DNA of 64,000 nt, taken from contig NC_049989.1 in the NCBI RefSeq assembly GCF_000003815.2, positions 446,353 through 510,352 on the forward strand, in the 5' to 3' direction. The notes under the pieces were generated by a model that was given only the letters and a program-made list of their open reading frames with translations, searched no databases and had not been told where the DNA came from. The first letter of the stretch is position 1. Every line of letters begins with the position of its first letter. The translations under genes were made by a program, and so were the position numbers. The stretch comes from Branchiostoma floridae. Lineage: Eukaryota > Chordata > Leptocardii > Amphioxiformes > Branchiostomatidae. Shown here piece by piece: positions 1 through 31,500 of the stretch.

Positions 1-268
1 ACATTGTCTAAATGTTTGATAATGATTCTCATCCTATTTCTAGCAGAAAGAAGTGGGTGTCTGACTTTCAGCAGCGCAACTTAACCCGCACACCTCAGGT
101 CGCAGCTCAATTGTCCTTCTCCCTTACCTAACGTTACTGGGTGCAAAGTAATGATCACAATGATTTGAATTTTGATACTCATTCATATATACTTGACATC
201 TATACTTCGAAATCTGAGTTGTGCTTATTATTTCTGGGTGAGGCCGAGAACTGTTTGATCACCCCTCG
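1..268 (+). mobile_element. Mariner-like non-autonomous element, 3' part, cut by window start
   Basis: Ends in TTGATCACCCCTCG followed by TA. The same 270-bp sequence is found inverted at 47665-47960 within a complete element and as a 3' end at about 27280-27442. A CGAGGGGTGATCAA terminus with TA target sites is typical of mariner-type transposons. No transposase reading frame is visible. Confidence 0.6.
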
Positions 269-820
269 TACAGGTCGCTGATAGTATTATTAGAAAATGA
301 TTTTTTTTAATAATAGATGAAAACAATTATTTTCTAGTTACTACAGATCATTAGCAGATATCGATTGGCGCAATGATTATACACATGAAAACATAGTTCC
401 ATTGCAGTAGTAACGTTACATGTATGTACCAAAGTGCTGTATTTTCTAATAGAAAAATAATATTAGGGGCAATGAAACCTGATGACGCCCCCAAAAATCA
501 GATTTAGAATTATTTCATGCCGATCTATCAATATTCGTTACATTTCCATTCTTTCTTGATTCATTTTATTAGAAAACGATGGAAAGTCAAAATGCCAATT
601 TAGCCAACCCTGATCTTGGCAGACTTTGTCAAGATTCTTGAACTGATTAACCCATTCCGCTTGTGTAATCTGGTTATCGTCATTTGGCTTTCCAGGTTTA
701 TCAAATTCCAGAATACACTTGGATTTGTTTCCTTGGCGAAGACAATTGATTTTTGATTTGTTGGTGGAAATCTCGTTTTTTCTAACAATTTCTTATATTA
801 TTTTTACTAAGCTTTATTCA

Positions 821-1104
821 TGCGGAGAAAATTAGTCTTTTCTTCTTTATTTTTGTTGAGGTGGTTTTTTTTGCCCCATGGTCTAGAATCAGTTGTTGTT
901 TTTTGGGTTGTTTTTTTTCAATCGCCTCGCCGTTAAAGTGTATTTAACCTGATTCGGCCTAGTAACGTAATTTGTGTGTCTAGTAGGAGAAAATGAGTCT
1001 TTTCTTCTTTATTAATGTTGAGGTATTATTTTCTTTAATAGTACTTTTTTTCCATTGCCGTTAACGTGTATTTAACCTGACTCGGCCCGGTAATTTGTGT
1101 ACCC
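821..1104 (+). repeat. Degenerate direct duplication just upstream of the ligase gene
   Basis: Two diverged copies of one segment (about 821-981 and 986-1104). Both begin with GGAGAAAAT.AGTCTTTT and end with GCCGTTAA.GTGTATTTAACC followed by a CGGCC..GTAA..TTTGTGT block. The second copy ends about 200 bp before the start codon, so it may fall in the promoter or 5' UTR. The remaining sequence 269-820 shows no recognisable feature. Confidence 0.6.
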
Positions 1105-1311
1105 AGAAGTTAGCCTGAGGTCATGTCAGCGGTGGGCGGAGCCGAGTGGCCACGTGACCGTCGAACATCAAAGGCGCGCCGCTCGGTGTAACGAGGCGGA
1201 CAGCAGCGAGTATGTGGTGGGACTCCGGACAATTCATCTGTCCAGCTTTCCTTTTCCCCGGACACAGATTGTGCCCAAGTAGTGTCCAGCGATGCTGAGT
1301 GTTTCCACAAG

Positions 1312-20587
<19,276 letters not shown>

Positions 20588-23330
20588 TCTCCACAGGACA
20601 TTCTTCTACAATGTGCAATTTATGAGTAGTAGTTAGATAGAAGGACAAACGTTTTTAGTTCATAACTTGCATAAGTCTTTTGTTCCATCAAAAAACTTGT
20701 TGTATTCACCATGATATTGCTGTAATTTTTATAATTTTGCATACACACATGTATATTTTCATTTCTTCCTTCAGGACATAGATATTAAGCCCAGGCAAAC
20801 ACATAACCAGTATAACTCGTGTAAAATCACATGAAAACAACATAGTCTATATACCAGAGGAATATGCCATAAGAAAGCAGATAGAAATACTGTATACCTG
20901 TAAATGCAAATAAGTTCACTGTTTTCATAGTGACTGCTTTGCTGCAAACTCAAAACTGCCATAAGAATTTTTCCTTAGTTTTGCGCCCGTCTTACCTCTT
21001 GTCTAAGTGCTACCTGCATATATGTACTAAACATTGTTATAGTGACGTGTTTGAGGCACTTTTTACTGTGACGACGCACAAATACTAGGCACAATTGAAC
21101 AAATATTACACCCAGTCTAAAACATTGACTAACAAGTTAAAGCCTTTATTCATTTGTACTTGATTCAATCTTTGCTAAGAGCTTTACGTTCAGGTACTGC
21201 TAGTAGATCATGTACATGTCCACGAGAGGTGTCCTCTCTAAAGCTGACAGGTTTGACTGTCAACACTGTTGTAGGAAAATACACCTATCCCGAGGGTACA
21301 TACGATTACACCAGCGACAGCCAAATCCCACTGTCCTTTCTGTCTGTCACTAGTAGCTGATTCCAGACTGGCTGGCCTGAAAGGCTTTTCTTTTCAGGAA
21401 AAGTTGAAGGGTAAAAACACAAAAATTGGACTGACCCAAATTTTTTTACTAAACAGCTCCCATCTTTGTCAAGGAATGAACAATCCATTGCATTGTAAAT
21501 TACAGTTGAACTTTTCCAGAATGACAGTACTAGTCTTCTACCAACACAGATTGACTTTCAAGTTAAGGCTTTTGTTCTATTAGTGTGGCAGTATGTGACT
21601 GTAGCTAACTCAAAACCATGGCAAATACTCCTTAATCAGTGCAAACTTAGGTGCATTTACAGGACCTACATCACCTGTGAATACCATCCTGTCTTACTAT
21701 AGAATAATACAGTGCACAGCTTTGTTTCATAACATTGAATCTCAGTATAGTTATCACGACAAAACGCGCCAGTTTTTTTGTACAGCACTCTACCTCCTTC
21801 TTGTCTTGAATCACCCCTTTGTTCACATAAACATACAGGTCATGCAATTAGTTTTTTTAAGTCAATTATTTATTGAATGTCATATTGCTGAGAATACCAG
21901 CCCAATTAAAATATCATCTTTACTGTAAATGCCATTCATGCCGGTATTGCTGCATGTTGGTCCATCACATGTTTCTCTGCCATTTTTGTTGCACAAATAC
22001 TTGTCTGAGATGTTGATGTTTCAATTACAATGAGAGACGTTTTGTAACATTGACCAAAGCTGCTCAAGTCTGGCTGATAAAAACCAACAGTGTACCTAAT
22101 TAATGCAGGGTCAGTCAGTTTTACCCAAACCATGTCATTGGTAAGAGCCAGTGAAGTCAGTTATAATGCTAGTGCTGAGCAGCTTTTCCCTCGGATGGGG
22201 ACTGGACTTGTAAAAAATGTTTCAGTTTAAAAACTGAATGTCAGGAACCAGTCACAGACATCTTACACATAGATGGTGAAATTTGCACTGGAAAAAAAGA
22301 TAATGTTATTACTGAGTATTTATTTGTGTTACTACTAGCTGTATGTAATCTTGCATGTATATTTTTCAAATTGCATGTAAGATTTTTGGCCACACAATTT
22401 CACATGTAGCAAGCCAAAAATAATAACACATCGTCATGGGTTCAGGTCCATACTTAAAAGTCCCATCTTGAATCCAGACTTGAACCTAAGTTAGGGTATG
22501 CAGCACTGGTATCATGTGGACTTTCTGAGTACTGAAATTACTATGTTCAGTTGGGAGGGTCCTTGTGTTGTATTAAACTATACTGTTTGAAATAACATGA
22601 AGTGAAACCATTCAAGAACCATGACTAAGTAACAGCCTTGTTCATAAAGAAACTTCCCTCCTCCTTGTCTTCAAATTCATGTTTCCTTATTTATGAAGGA
22701 AGGCTGAAATGTTGATATCTGTTTAGAAGTCTGAGCAGAGTGTGAGACCGTTACATCGCTGTGCCTTCATCATGTACATGTGCAACGTTACTACATGTCT
22801 TACTGTACAGTTTAGTATATGTTAGAAATATTGACCAGGTGTCAAGTGTGCTAGCTGCACTTGTGTCAAGTGTGCTAGCTGCACTTGTGTCAAGTGTGCT
22901 AGCTGCACTTGTGTCAAGTGTGCTAGCTGCACTTGTGTCAAGTGTGCTAGCTGCACTTGTGTCAAGTGTGCTAGCTGCACTTGTGTCAAGTGTGCTAGCT
23001 GCACTTGTGTCAAGTGTGCTAGCTGCACTTGTGTCAAGTGTGCTAGCTGCACTTGTGTCAAGTGTGCTAGCTGCACTTGAAGCTTTATACTACTTGGACA
23101 AACCTGTAAGCATTTGTATCTATTTAACATGTTATAATACATTTATATGATGTGTACTTAAGTTATCAATAAGTTTAGTTACTTTGTGTCAGGCATTTTT
23201 GCCTTTGTCTATGTAAGACTAGTTGTATACTATTATTAGTAATGGAAGTGCACCCAAGTTGCTAATAGTGTCTGGAAGCTTCCACAGAATGATGTATAAA
23301 ATTAATGTAAAATAAAGATGTTATTTGTAA
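20588..23330 (+). other. Probable 3' UTR of the ligase gene, with polyA signal
   Basis: No convincing coding exon on either strand. A canonical AATAAA lies at 23311-23316 followed by a GT-rich stretch, so the last exon plausibly runs to about 23335. The segment carries the 24-bp x 10 minisatellite at 22839-23078. The opposing gene's AATAAA (minus strand) is at 23685-23690, about 370 bp away, consistent with convergent transcription. Confidence 0.55.
22839..23078 (+). repeat. Minisatellite, 24 bp x 10, all units identical
   Basis: Exactly 240 bp made of ten identical 24-bp units. Each carries CAAGTG and CACTTG arms around GCTAGC, so one unit is a near palindrome. It lies in the presumed 3' UTR of the ligase transcript. 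Confidence 0.97.
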
Positions 23331-23913
23331 CAAGATGTGTCTGGATTCTTGTCAAGTTTCAATTTGAATAGGGGTATGCAAAGTTAGACTTTAATGTGTT
23401 GTCCTCGCCATGATAAAACAACAATTAGCCACCTTGAAATATCTCAACAAAAATGCCCCTGCAGTTCCAGAACAAGCTGCAACATTAAAAGCCTTTCACC
23501 AACCTGATAATACTAATTGTGGGTGGAGGCAACAGACATATTTTATGGTCATGAAGACAAGTTTCAGTGAAAACATTTTATATGTTTCCTTAAGCTGACT
23601 CTAACACGTTTGTGTGTAGCATTTGTTCTGTCACCTGGGTCCTGCAGTTTGTCCATCAATAGAAGTCAGTTTGCTTTGAATCTTTTATTTTGTCATTTAC
23701 TTTCAAAATCTCTCACAGTCATCATACGCACATCTATGCCCTTACTAGTCTTTGCACTGTCGTATTGTTACCTTGAGATAAGAAAACTTAAGATCAGGGT
23801 TGAACTTTCCAACTCAATTTCAACAAGAGGTAATACTTTGACAAGAGCAAAGTTATGAAATGATGGAACACCTTTCAGCTATAGATGACATGTCTGATGT
23901 AATGATGAACGGA

Positions 23914-25476
23914 TCACAGCTTTCCCCTTGTGTTGAGGGGTGGCAGCAGGCTGCCCCCCAGGTACTGTGGCCGTTTGGCATACAGCACTATCGGTGCCAC
24001 ACTAGTGTCCCTGTTAGGAGGTGCTCTAACTGCACCAAGTCTGATACTTCCTGTGGTGTTGGCCACAATCGGTGTCCAGTGTGGGGTAAAACCAAGTTTG
24101 ATCTTTGCAGGCCCTTTTTGTGCATCTTTGACCTTGTTTTGTCGCTTGATAACTGCACGAGCCTGAACTTGACGATTTGTCCTCCGCTGTCCATGTACTG
24201 ATATGTCATTGCCCGATTTTGAGTCTTGCGAAGTTGCTTTGGCGCATTGTGGGTCCTTTGGGTAAGAAGAAACTGTAACACCTCTTGTGCCAGACAGTGT
24301 GTAGGATAAGGTCACCGCCTGCCGCCTGGCAGAAGAACCGGTTAGATCTCCCCTGTCTCCCGCCGGCTGGGAACATGGCCGCCAGGTCCGGACCCTGTCC
24401 TGACTCTGACGGTCACAGTAACTGGAGTTGGTGGAATGGCCAGCTCTGTAGGGTGATGCTGTCTTCCTGTCTCCCAGGGAATGATGGTCGTCAGGTGGGG
24501 GGCAGCTTGGGTACGGGCGGGGCTTCTGTTTCTTCCTCTGTGGTTCTGTCTGCCCTAACGGGACAATGGCATGACTCATTTGTTATACATGACAAGATTG
24601 GTCACAGTGCAAAGTTAGTAATTGGTGTTGGTTGTGATTCATTGTATATTCCAAATAAACAGTAAAATTTAATAATATACAGTTAGTCATTGGCAGACAA
24701 TGGGAGCACACCCTGGTCTATTTGGGTATTCCCAAAGCGGTGATTTCAGCTGGGGGACAGTAGTGGCCTAAAGGGAGCAGTCAATAGAAATTCTGGCCTC
24801 TTCTATCCCCTCGACCAAACCTCTTTTTGGAAAATATATTATTTGGGGCGTCTAGGTGGGGATGGGCATAATCAAGTAAAGTGGCACCCGACCTCCTGAA
24901 ATGTGCATCTGAACACAAACCCACCTGTGTCACCTGGTGTGTGCACCTGCAGACAAACCCACCTGTCACCTGGTGTGTGCACCTGCAGACAAATAAACCT
25001 GTGTCACATACTGTGTACACCTGCAGACAAACCCACCTGTGTCACCTGGTGTGTGCACCTGCAGACAAACCCACCTGTGTCACCTGGTGTGTGCACCTGC
25101 AGACAAACCCACCTGTCACCTGGTGTGTGCACCTGCAGACAAACCCACCTGTGTCACCTGGTGTGTGCACCTGCAGACAAACCCACCTGTCACCTGGTGT
25201 GTGCACCTGCAGACAAACCCACCTGTGTCACCTGGTGTGTGCACAAACCCACCTGTGTCACCTGGTGTGTGAACCTGCGCACAAACTAGTGCACACCTGT
25301 CACCTGACAGTTTTGACCTCACCTGGAGAACGAAGTGTCCTACTGGGCCGTCTGCTCTGTGTGGAGGCCTGTCTGCGGGGAGATCCGGTCCGCCCAGCCG
25401 GTCCTGGCTCGTGCTGCCCCGCACCAGTCTGGTCCGGCAAAGTCTGCTGGGCCTGATGCTTCCCTCGCTTCGTCAT
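23914..25476 (-). CDS. Two-exon basic protein of unknown function
   Basis: Exons 25476-25323 and 24554-23914 (minus strand), phase 1 junction, 795 bp = 264 aa. Start: AAAATGACG, with A at -3. Donor CCAG|GTGAGG; acceptor ..CGTTAG|GG. The protein begins MTKRGKHQAQQTLPDQ, is rich in Lys, Arg, Gln, Ser and Pro, and ends in a TRGKL-type tail; I see no signal peptide, membrane segment or known domain. An AATAAA on the minus strand lies at 23685-23690. The open frame of exon 2 (641 bp without a stop) argues for real coding. The exon is preceded by a good acceptor (CTCCCTGTAG) only about 90 bp after the kinase stop codon, so it could instead be a 3' extension of the kinase. Its intron holds a 36/38-bp minisatellite. 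Confidence 0.55.
24913..25290 (-). repeat. Minisatellite, 36/38 bp, about 10 copies
   Basis: Units alternate between 36 and 38 bp, differing by one GT. Read on the minus strand each unit contains TTTGTCTGCAGGTGCAC, CCAGGTGACA and ACAGGTGGG, so it offers repeated CAG|GTG donor-like sites and an acceptor-like pyrimidine-CAG. The array begins about 30 bp inside the intron after the donor at 25322. Confidence 0.95.
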
Positions 25477-25567
25477 TTTCTACAGGGAGGAAAGAACTAA
25501 GTGGTCCAACAACCAATATGCGGAATATAGAAAGGATAGAACATCATCTGATCTCAACACCAAGTTC

Positions 25568-28500
25568 TTAAAAGGAGGATATAACTGATCTGATCACAGG
25601 ACTATTAATATCCACCTTTTTGTGATTTTGAAGTGTTGCAGTGATATCCTTGGCCGGTAGGTCGTCTCCCTGGAGCCAGGCGTGCTGAAGAAGCTGTGCT
25701 GCGCTCGGGCGTTTGGTCCAGTCTTGTACCAAAATGTTGTAAGCTACGTCCATGGCATCTGATATAGCAAATAAGTACAACAGCATTGCAGTTACTCTAA
25801 CGTCTTCCAGTTGTACATTGTGGTACAGAATATATGGCCATATCATCTTTTATATGTACAATGAAGTGAGTGCGCTATAAAAAAGTATAAAAGATCCAAT
25901 AAATCCGGTGTAGACTATCAGGCTGCAGTCTGTCATTAACTGTCAAACCGTTCACATGGGTACGGGGCTGGGCTTTGCAGAGTATCAAATCATCTCTTCA
26001 ATGCGCTTTATAAAGTGTAGAAACAATGGATTAATAAATCTAAAATTTAGTTTGGTTACACATAAAAAACGAATACGTCTGTGCTTACCCGCAGATGTGA
26101 ATGGACTGAACTTGATTGGCCTCTCCATTTGTTTCAGCAAGGCAGAACCATGGGACTTCCCACTGTAGCTATCCTTATAGGGGTGCTCTCCACACAGCAT
26201 GGCGTAATATATCACACCACTGAAGTAGTAGAGAACACTTGTTACTCTTATAATGTTGGGGAGGTGGTAGGCTCAAGTTTAGGGCGTTATGCTCAGAACC
26301 TAAAGGTCCTGGGGTCTAATGCCCTTGAGAATGTTGAAAATGTTCGTTATGTAAAACCAGTGGTCCCGTTTTTTTTTTTAAGCAAAGCCTCAATAAAATT
26401 AATCCCAAACAGCTGTGGGTCATCAGGCAAGAGTAATGATACAGAAATCAGTTAAGTCAGTATTCAATCGGCCTTAACATTGTTTGGAAAATGCAAACCC
26501 TTACGCCCTGCCCGGCCACCTAACAAAACAACACGGATCTTTTTGTCCATGGGATGTTTCTGTCACTGGGCAGGGAACAACGACGACGTTCTATGGCCTC
26601 ATAATGCATAACTTTTTTGTGTGTATAAGATGATACATAACTTTTATTTCACATTGATGTTCGGTGTGCAGATGCATTGAAACGTGTCAGGAATGTGTTC
26701 TAACAATAGAATATTTTGCCATGTGAAAAATATTTGATCCTACCAACGTAGGGGTGGGTACCAGTACGTCGTACCGGTACAAAAACCATTTTTCTTTCCT
26801 GGCTGGTCAGATAAAAAGGATCTGAAAAAATCAGTGGACCGGATTTGAACCGATAATGATATGGTCAATTGATATCGGCAAGCGTTTAAGGATTACCGGG
26901 CCAAGAAAATAACGAGTGAAGTCGAGTAGTGTTTATAGTCATTTCTACCCAGTTTCTATAGTCACAGTACAAAGGCCTTGTTTCCATGAATATAGGATTT
27001 TAAAACGCCAGTGGCAGTCGGATACTCCATCAGACAGATTACTTTGTACTGAAATGGACCATTGTTTTGTGTATCGCCAATTCACAAGTTTGCACGGACA
27101 ATCAGGCCACCAAATTTGGAATGATTGTGGTCGTTACTTTACATGTCTACGTCCTTTTGAAAATAAGTAGCTAAGTGGCAAGAAAAACACTGAGAGTGAA
27201 ATAAAAGCTCCTTGGAGTGAACTGTGTTCAGAGCTGCGTGGGTCGAGTTCTTCATGTCATGAAATCTACGAACACTATCTGACTTTCAGCAGGGCACGTT
27301 GGCCACAGGTCAGAGCTCAATTGTCCATATTTTTCCTTCTTTCTCACATAACGTTACTGAGTGTCGCCTGCAAAGTAATATGGTCAAAATGATTTAACTT
27401 TTAGTAGACATTCATAAAAAAAAACTTATTGATCACCCCTCGTACTGTCAGAGAAATAAGCTGGAACAGACTGAAGCTGACTCACACGCTCCAGATGTCT
27501 GCCGGCTCGCCTTGGTACTTCTGCCCACGGATGATCTCAGGGGCAGCGTAGGCATATGAACCACAAAATGTAGACAAGTACTGGTACTCCACAGAATCGT
27601 CAAAGTAGTAGTCTGTCCTTTCTAGTGTCGTTGCAAATCCAAAATCTGTGTGGGAATAGAACTGTATCATCATCATCATCATCATTAATCATCCTCTGAG
27701 GTGCAACAAGTAAATTAAAGTTTGACTTCCAGAACACAGTCTGTCTTTCATCGCTGTGAGAAGTTCCAGGCCCTCCAGATCAGTTTCTGACTCAATAAGT
27801 TTGTATAGCAACTGCCATCCCACCAAAAGGTTCGTAATTCAATAATACCTAAACAAAAGAATATTAGATACGCAACATTATGCCAGTGAATAAGCAAAAA
27901 TGAATGAAGGGACCTACCAGTAATCTTGACGATATAGTGCCCATCTAGTAAGATGTTCTCGCATTTCAGATCCCTAAAAAAGACATTGCTTCGAGTATAT
28001 AGATGTTGTTATACCTCGGGACATTTTCATGCTAAAATGGCCAGTTTGCCTTAGAAAGTAAAAGTTTTACTTATGTATTTAGATGTTATCTAAGATGGAA
28101 GACTTAGGGACTACTGTTTGTGTTCGTCATAATTACTGAAGTTTATTTGCAAGTTCTTGCCCGAGGGCTAATTGCAGCATGAAACATACAGAAAATATAG
28201 TAAACATACATAAAATGAAATAATTTTGTATAGATAACAATGGTGACAAGTGTAAACAAGTGACTATTCTATCAATGATATGGACTGCTGAGAGCTACAA
28301 TCTACGCATTTGGGGTTTGACTTTTTTCTGGAAGCAGTGGAAGACGAAGTACCCCACTTTCTTTATGTGACGTTAACAATGTTATAGTCATACACCCATA
28401 GGCATAACGGGGCCATGACGAGGTGACAGTACGAAGATTTATAGGACGAAGCGAAGTGAGTGACCAGCGATCCCCCTCCCCTCATAAAAACACTATTGGG

Positions 28501-31500
28501 TTGTATTTGGTTCTTCTGAGTCAGTGGAACATTTGTGGAGACCGTAGTGACGATATCAATCGTTGAAAAATCATTGAAATATGATTGGATAGTCGTGTGG
28601 CGTAATACCCCCTCACANNNNNNNNNNNNNNNNNNNNNNNNNNNNNNNNNNNNNNNNNNNNNNNNNNNNNNNNNNNNNNNNNNNNNNNNNNNNNNNNNNN
28701 NNNNNNNNNNNNNNNNNCTTCGTCGGCAGCAGGGTCATGCCTCCTCGTAATTTAGAGCTCGCAGACTCGTCGTCCGATCGATTTTCGCCTAATGTGAGGG
28801 GGTATAACTGCAGGGCTTCCGGTCCAGAACCCGATCGTATACCCAACTGGGAAAGGCACTTATTACGACTTTTCTCTCCCCACTCAGGTGTGAAAATGGG
28901 TGATGGAAGGAGAGGGATGGAATCTGTCTTCCAATACCGTGCTTGAGACACTGTGGATGACATCCCACTGCCCTTCGGCCTCAAAAAGGCTGTGGGACTA
29001 CATTTAACGTTACCTTTTGTCTGTCTTATGTGGTACTGTTAAAATAACTTGCTAACTCGTGTGCATTTGCCTGTTTAAAGCAAATAAAGAGTACATCCAA
29101 TCTAAGAAGAGGGGCCATGGAGAGACTGAGTGACCGTGGGGATCAGTGCAATGCTTTGTCACTAAATGCTTTTTCTATTTGCTTTCGAAAAGACGAGGAC
29201 AATGTGACACTGCACTCAAGTTTTTAAAAGAACTTATATTAACAGTGTCACATACACGGTACAGACAGAAGATAAAGGTAGCCTTTTACCTCCCCGACCG
29301 AAGCCAGGTACCCATTTTTACACCTGGGTGAAGTGAGGAAGGTCGTGTGCCAAGGGCACAACGTCGGAGGCACGGCGGGGATCGAACTCAAGACCTATAG
29401 ATTCCAAGCCGAACGCTCTACCAGTTACGCCACGCCCGACGCCTCTGTTTAAAAGGGATGTACGTCCAACACACCTGTGAACAACGCGTTGTTCGTGGCA
29501 GTAGTTCAAACCACTCAGGATCTGCCGGAGGAACCTGCGGACCACAGCCTCGGGCAGCCCCACCAGGCTCCCCGCCCGCCACTTGTTGATGAAGCCCAGC
29601 ATGTCTCCATTAGAGGCGTACTGCATAACTAGGTACCTCCGGGCACTAGAGTCAAACTGGTCATACAGGCGGATCTGAAATAACAGAGTACATATATATA
29701 ACAAACCTAAAATAATTTGATGGCGTATTCGTTTCGATCATAACCTGTGACATTAGCTACAGTTCACAAAGATCTTTCCAACAGTCTTAGGCAGGAGAAG
29801 TACAGGAAGTCAACGATCAAATAGATATAATAACTAGACAGGCACATTGTGTTCAGTTTTACTTCAGTACCTAGGTCATATACATTGTGTGACTTAATGA
29901 GGAGTGTTCAGTACCAAGGTCAGGCACGTTTGTGTGACTTCGGGAGGCGTGTTCAGTACCAAGGTCAAGCACGTTTGTGTGACTGCGGGAGAAGTGGTCA
30001 GTACCAAGGTCAGGCACGTTTGTGTGACTAACGGAGGACAGTTCAGTTCCAAGGTCAGGTACGTTTGCATAACTGCGACAGGAGCGTTCAGTACCAAGGC
30101 CAGGTACGTTTGTGTGACTGCAGGAGGAGTGTTCAGTACCAAGACCAGGCACGTTTGTGTGACTGTGGGAGGAGTGTTCAGTACCAAGGCCAGGCACGTT
30201 TGTGAGACTAACGGAGGAGTGTTCAGTACCAAGGTCAGGCACGTTTTGGGGACTGCGGGAGAAGTGTTCAGTACCAAAATTAATGCCAGACACGTTTGTG
30301 TGACTAAGGGAGGAGTGTTCAGTACCAAGAGCAGGCACGTTTGTGTGACTAAGGGAGGAGTGTTCAGTACCAAGGTCAGGCACGTTTGTGTGATTGCGGG
30401 AGGGGTGTTCAGTGCCGAGGCCAGGCACGTTTGTGTGACTGTGGGATCGGGAGGAGTGGTCAGTACCAAGGTCAGACAGGTTTGTGTGACTGCGGGAGGG
30501 ATGTTCAGTACAAAGGTCAGGCACGTTTGTGTGACTGCGGGAGGGATGTTCAGTACAAAGGTCAAGCACGTTTGTGTGACTGCGAGAGAAGTGTTCAGTA
30601 CCAAGGTCAGACACGTTTGTGTGACTGCGGGAGAAGTGTTCATTACCAATGACGTGCACATTTGTGTGACTGGTGGAGAAGTGTTAAGTACCAAGGTCAG
30701 GCACGTTTGTGTGACTAAAGGAGGAGTGTTCAGTACCAAGGCTAGGCTCGTTTGTGTGACTGCGGGAGGAGTATTCAGTACCAAGGTCAGGCACGTTTGT
30801 GTGACTAAAGGAGGAGTGTTCAGTACCAAGGCTAGGCTCGTTTGTGTGACCAAGGGAGGAGTGTTCAGTACCAAGGCCAGGCACGTTTGTGTGACCAAGG
30901 GAGGAGTGTTCAGTACCAAGGCCAGGCACGTTTGTGTGACTAAAGGAGGAGTGTTCAGTACCAAGGTCAGGCACGTTTGTGTGACTAAAGGAGGAGTGTT
31001 CAGTACCAAGGCCAGGCACGTTTGTGTGACCAAGGGAGGATTGTTCAGTACCAAGGCCAGGCACGTTTGTGTGACTAAAGGAGGAGTGTTCAGTACCAAG
31101 GTCAGGCACGTTTGTGTGACTAAAGGAGGAGTGTTCAGTACCAAGGTCAGGCACGTTTGTGTGACTAAAGGAGGAGTGTTCAGTACCAAGGCCAGGCACG
31201 TTTGTGTGACTAAAGGAGGAGTGTTCAGTACCAAGGCTAGGCTCGTTTGTGTGACCAAGGGAGGAGTGTTCAGTACCAAGGCCAGGCACGTTTGTGTGAC
31301 CAAGGGAGGAGTGTTCAGTACCAAGGCCAGGCACGTTTGTGTGACTAAAGGAGGAGTGTTCAGTACCAAGGCCAGGCACGTTTGTGTGACCACGGGAGGA
31401 GTCTTCAGTACCATTGACATGAACATTTATGTGACTGCGGAAGGAGCCTTCAGTACCAAGGACGTGCACGTTTATGGGACTGTAGCAGGAGTGTACAGTA

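Larger units (their letters stand above)
26220..27485 (-). other. Kinase intron 5
   Basis: Holds two mobile-element fragments described separately (26751-27097 and about 27210-27442); the part 26220-26750 has nothing I recognise. The mariner-like end lies about 40 bp from exon 5. Confidence 0.5.

Noticed and set aside
23860-24665. Plus-strand frames opposite the basic-protein exon
   Set aside because: Shorter, Cys/Trp-rich without family resemblance; the minus-strand frame has matching splice sites and start context.
22761-25300. CRISPR-like arrays (24-bp and 36/38-bp repeats)
   Set aside because: Head-to-tail tandem repeats with no unique spacers, in a eukaryotic gene context.
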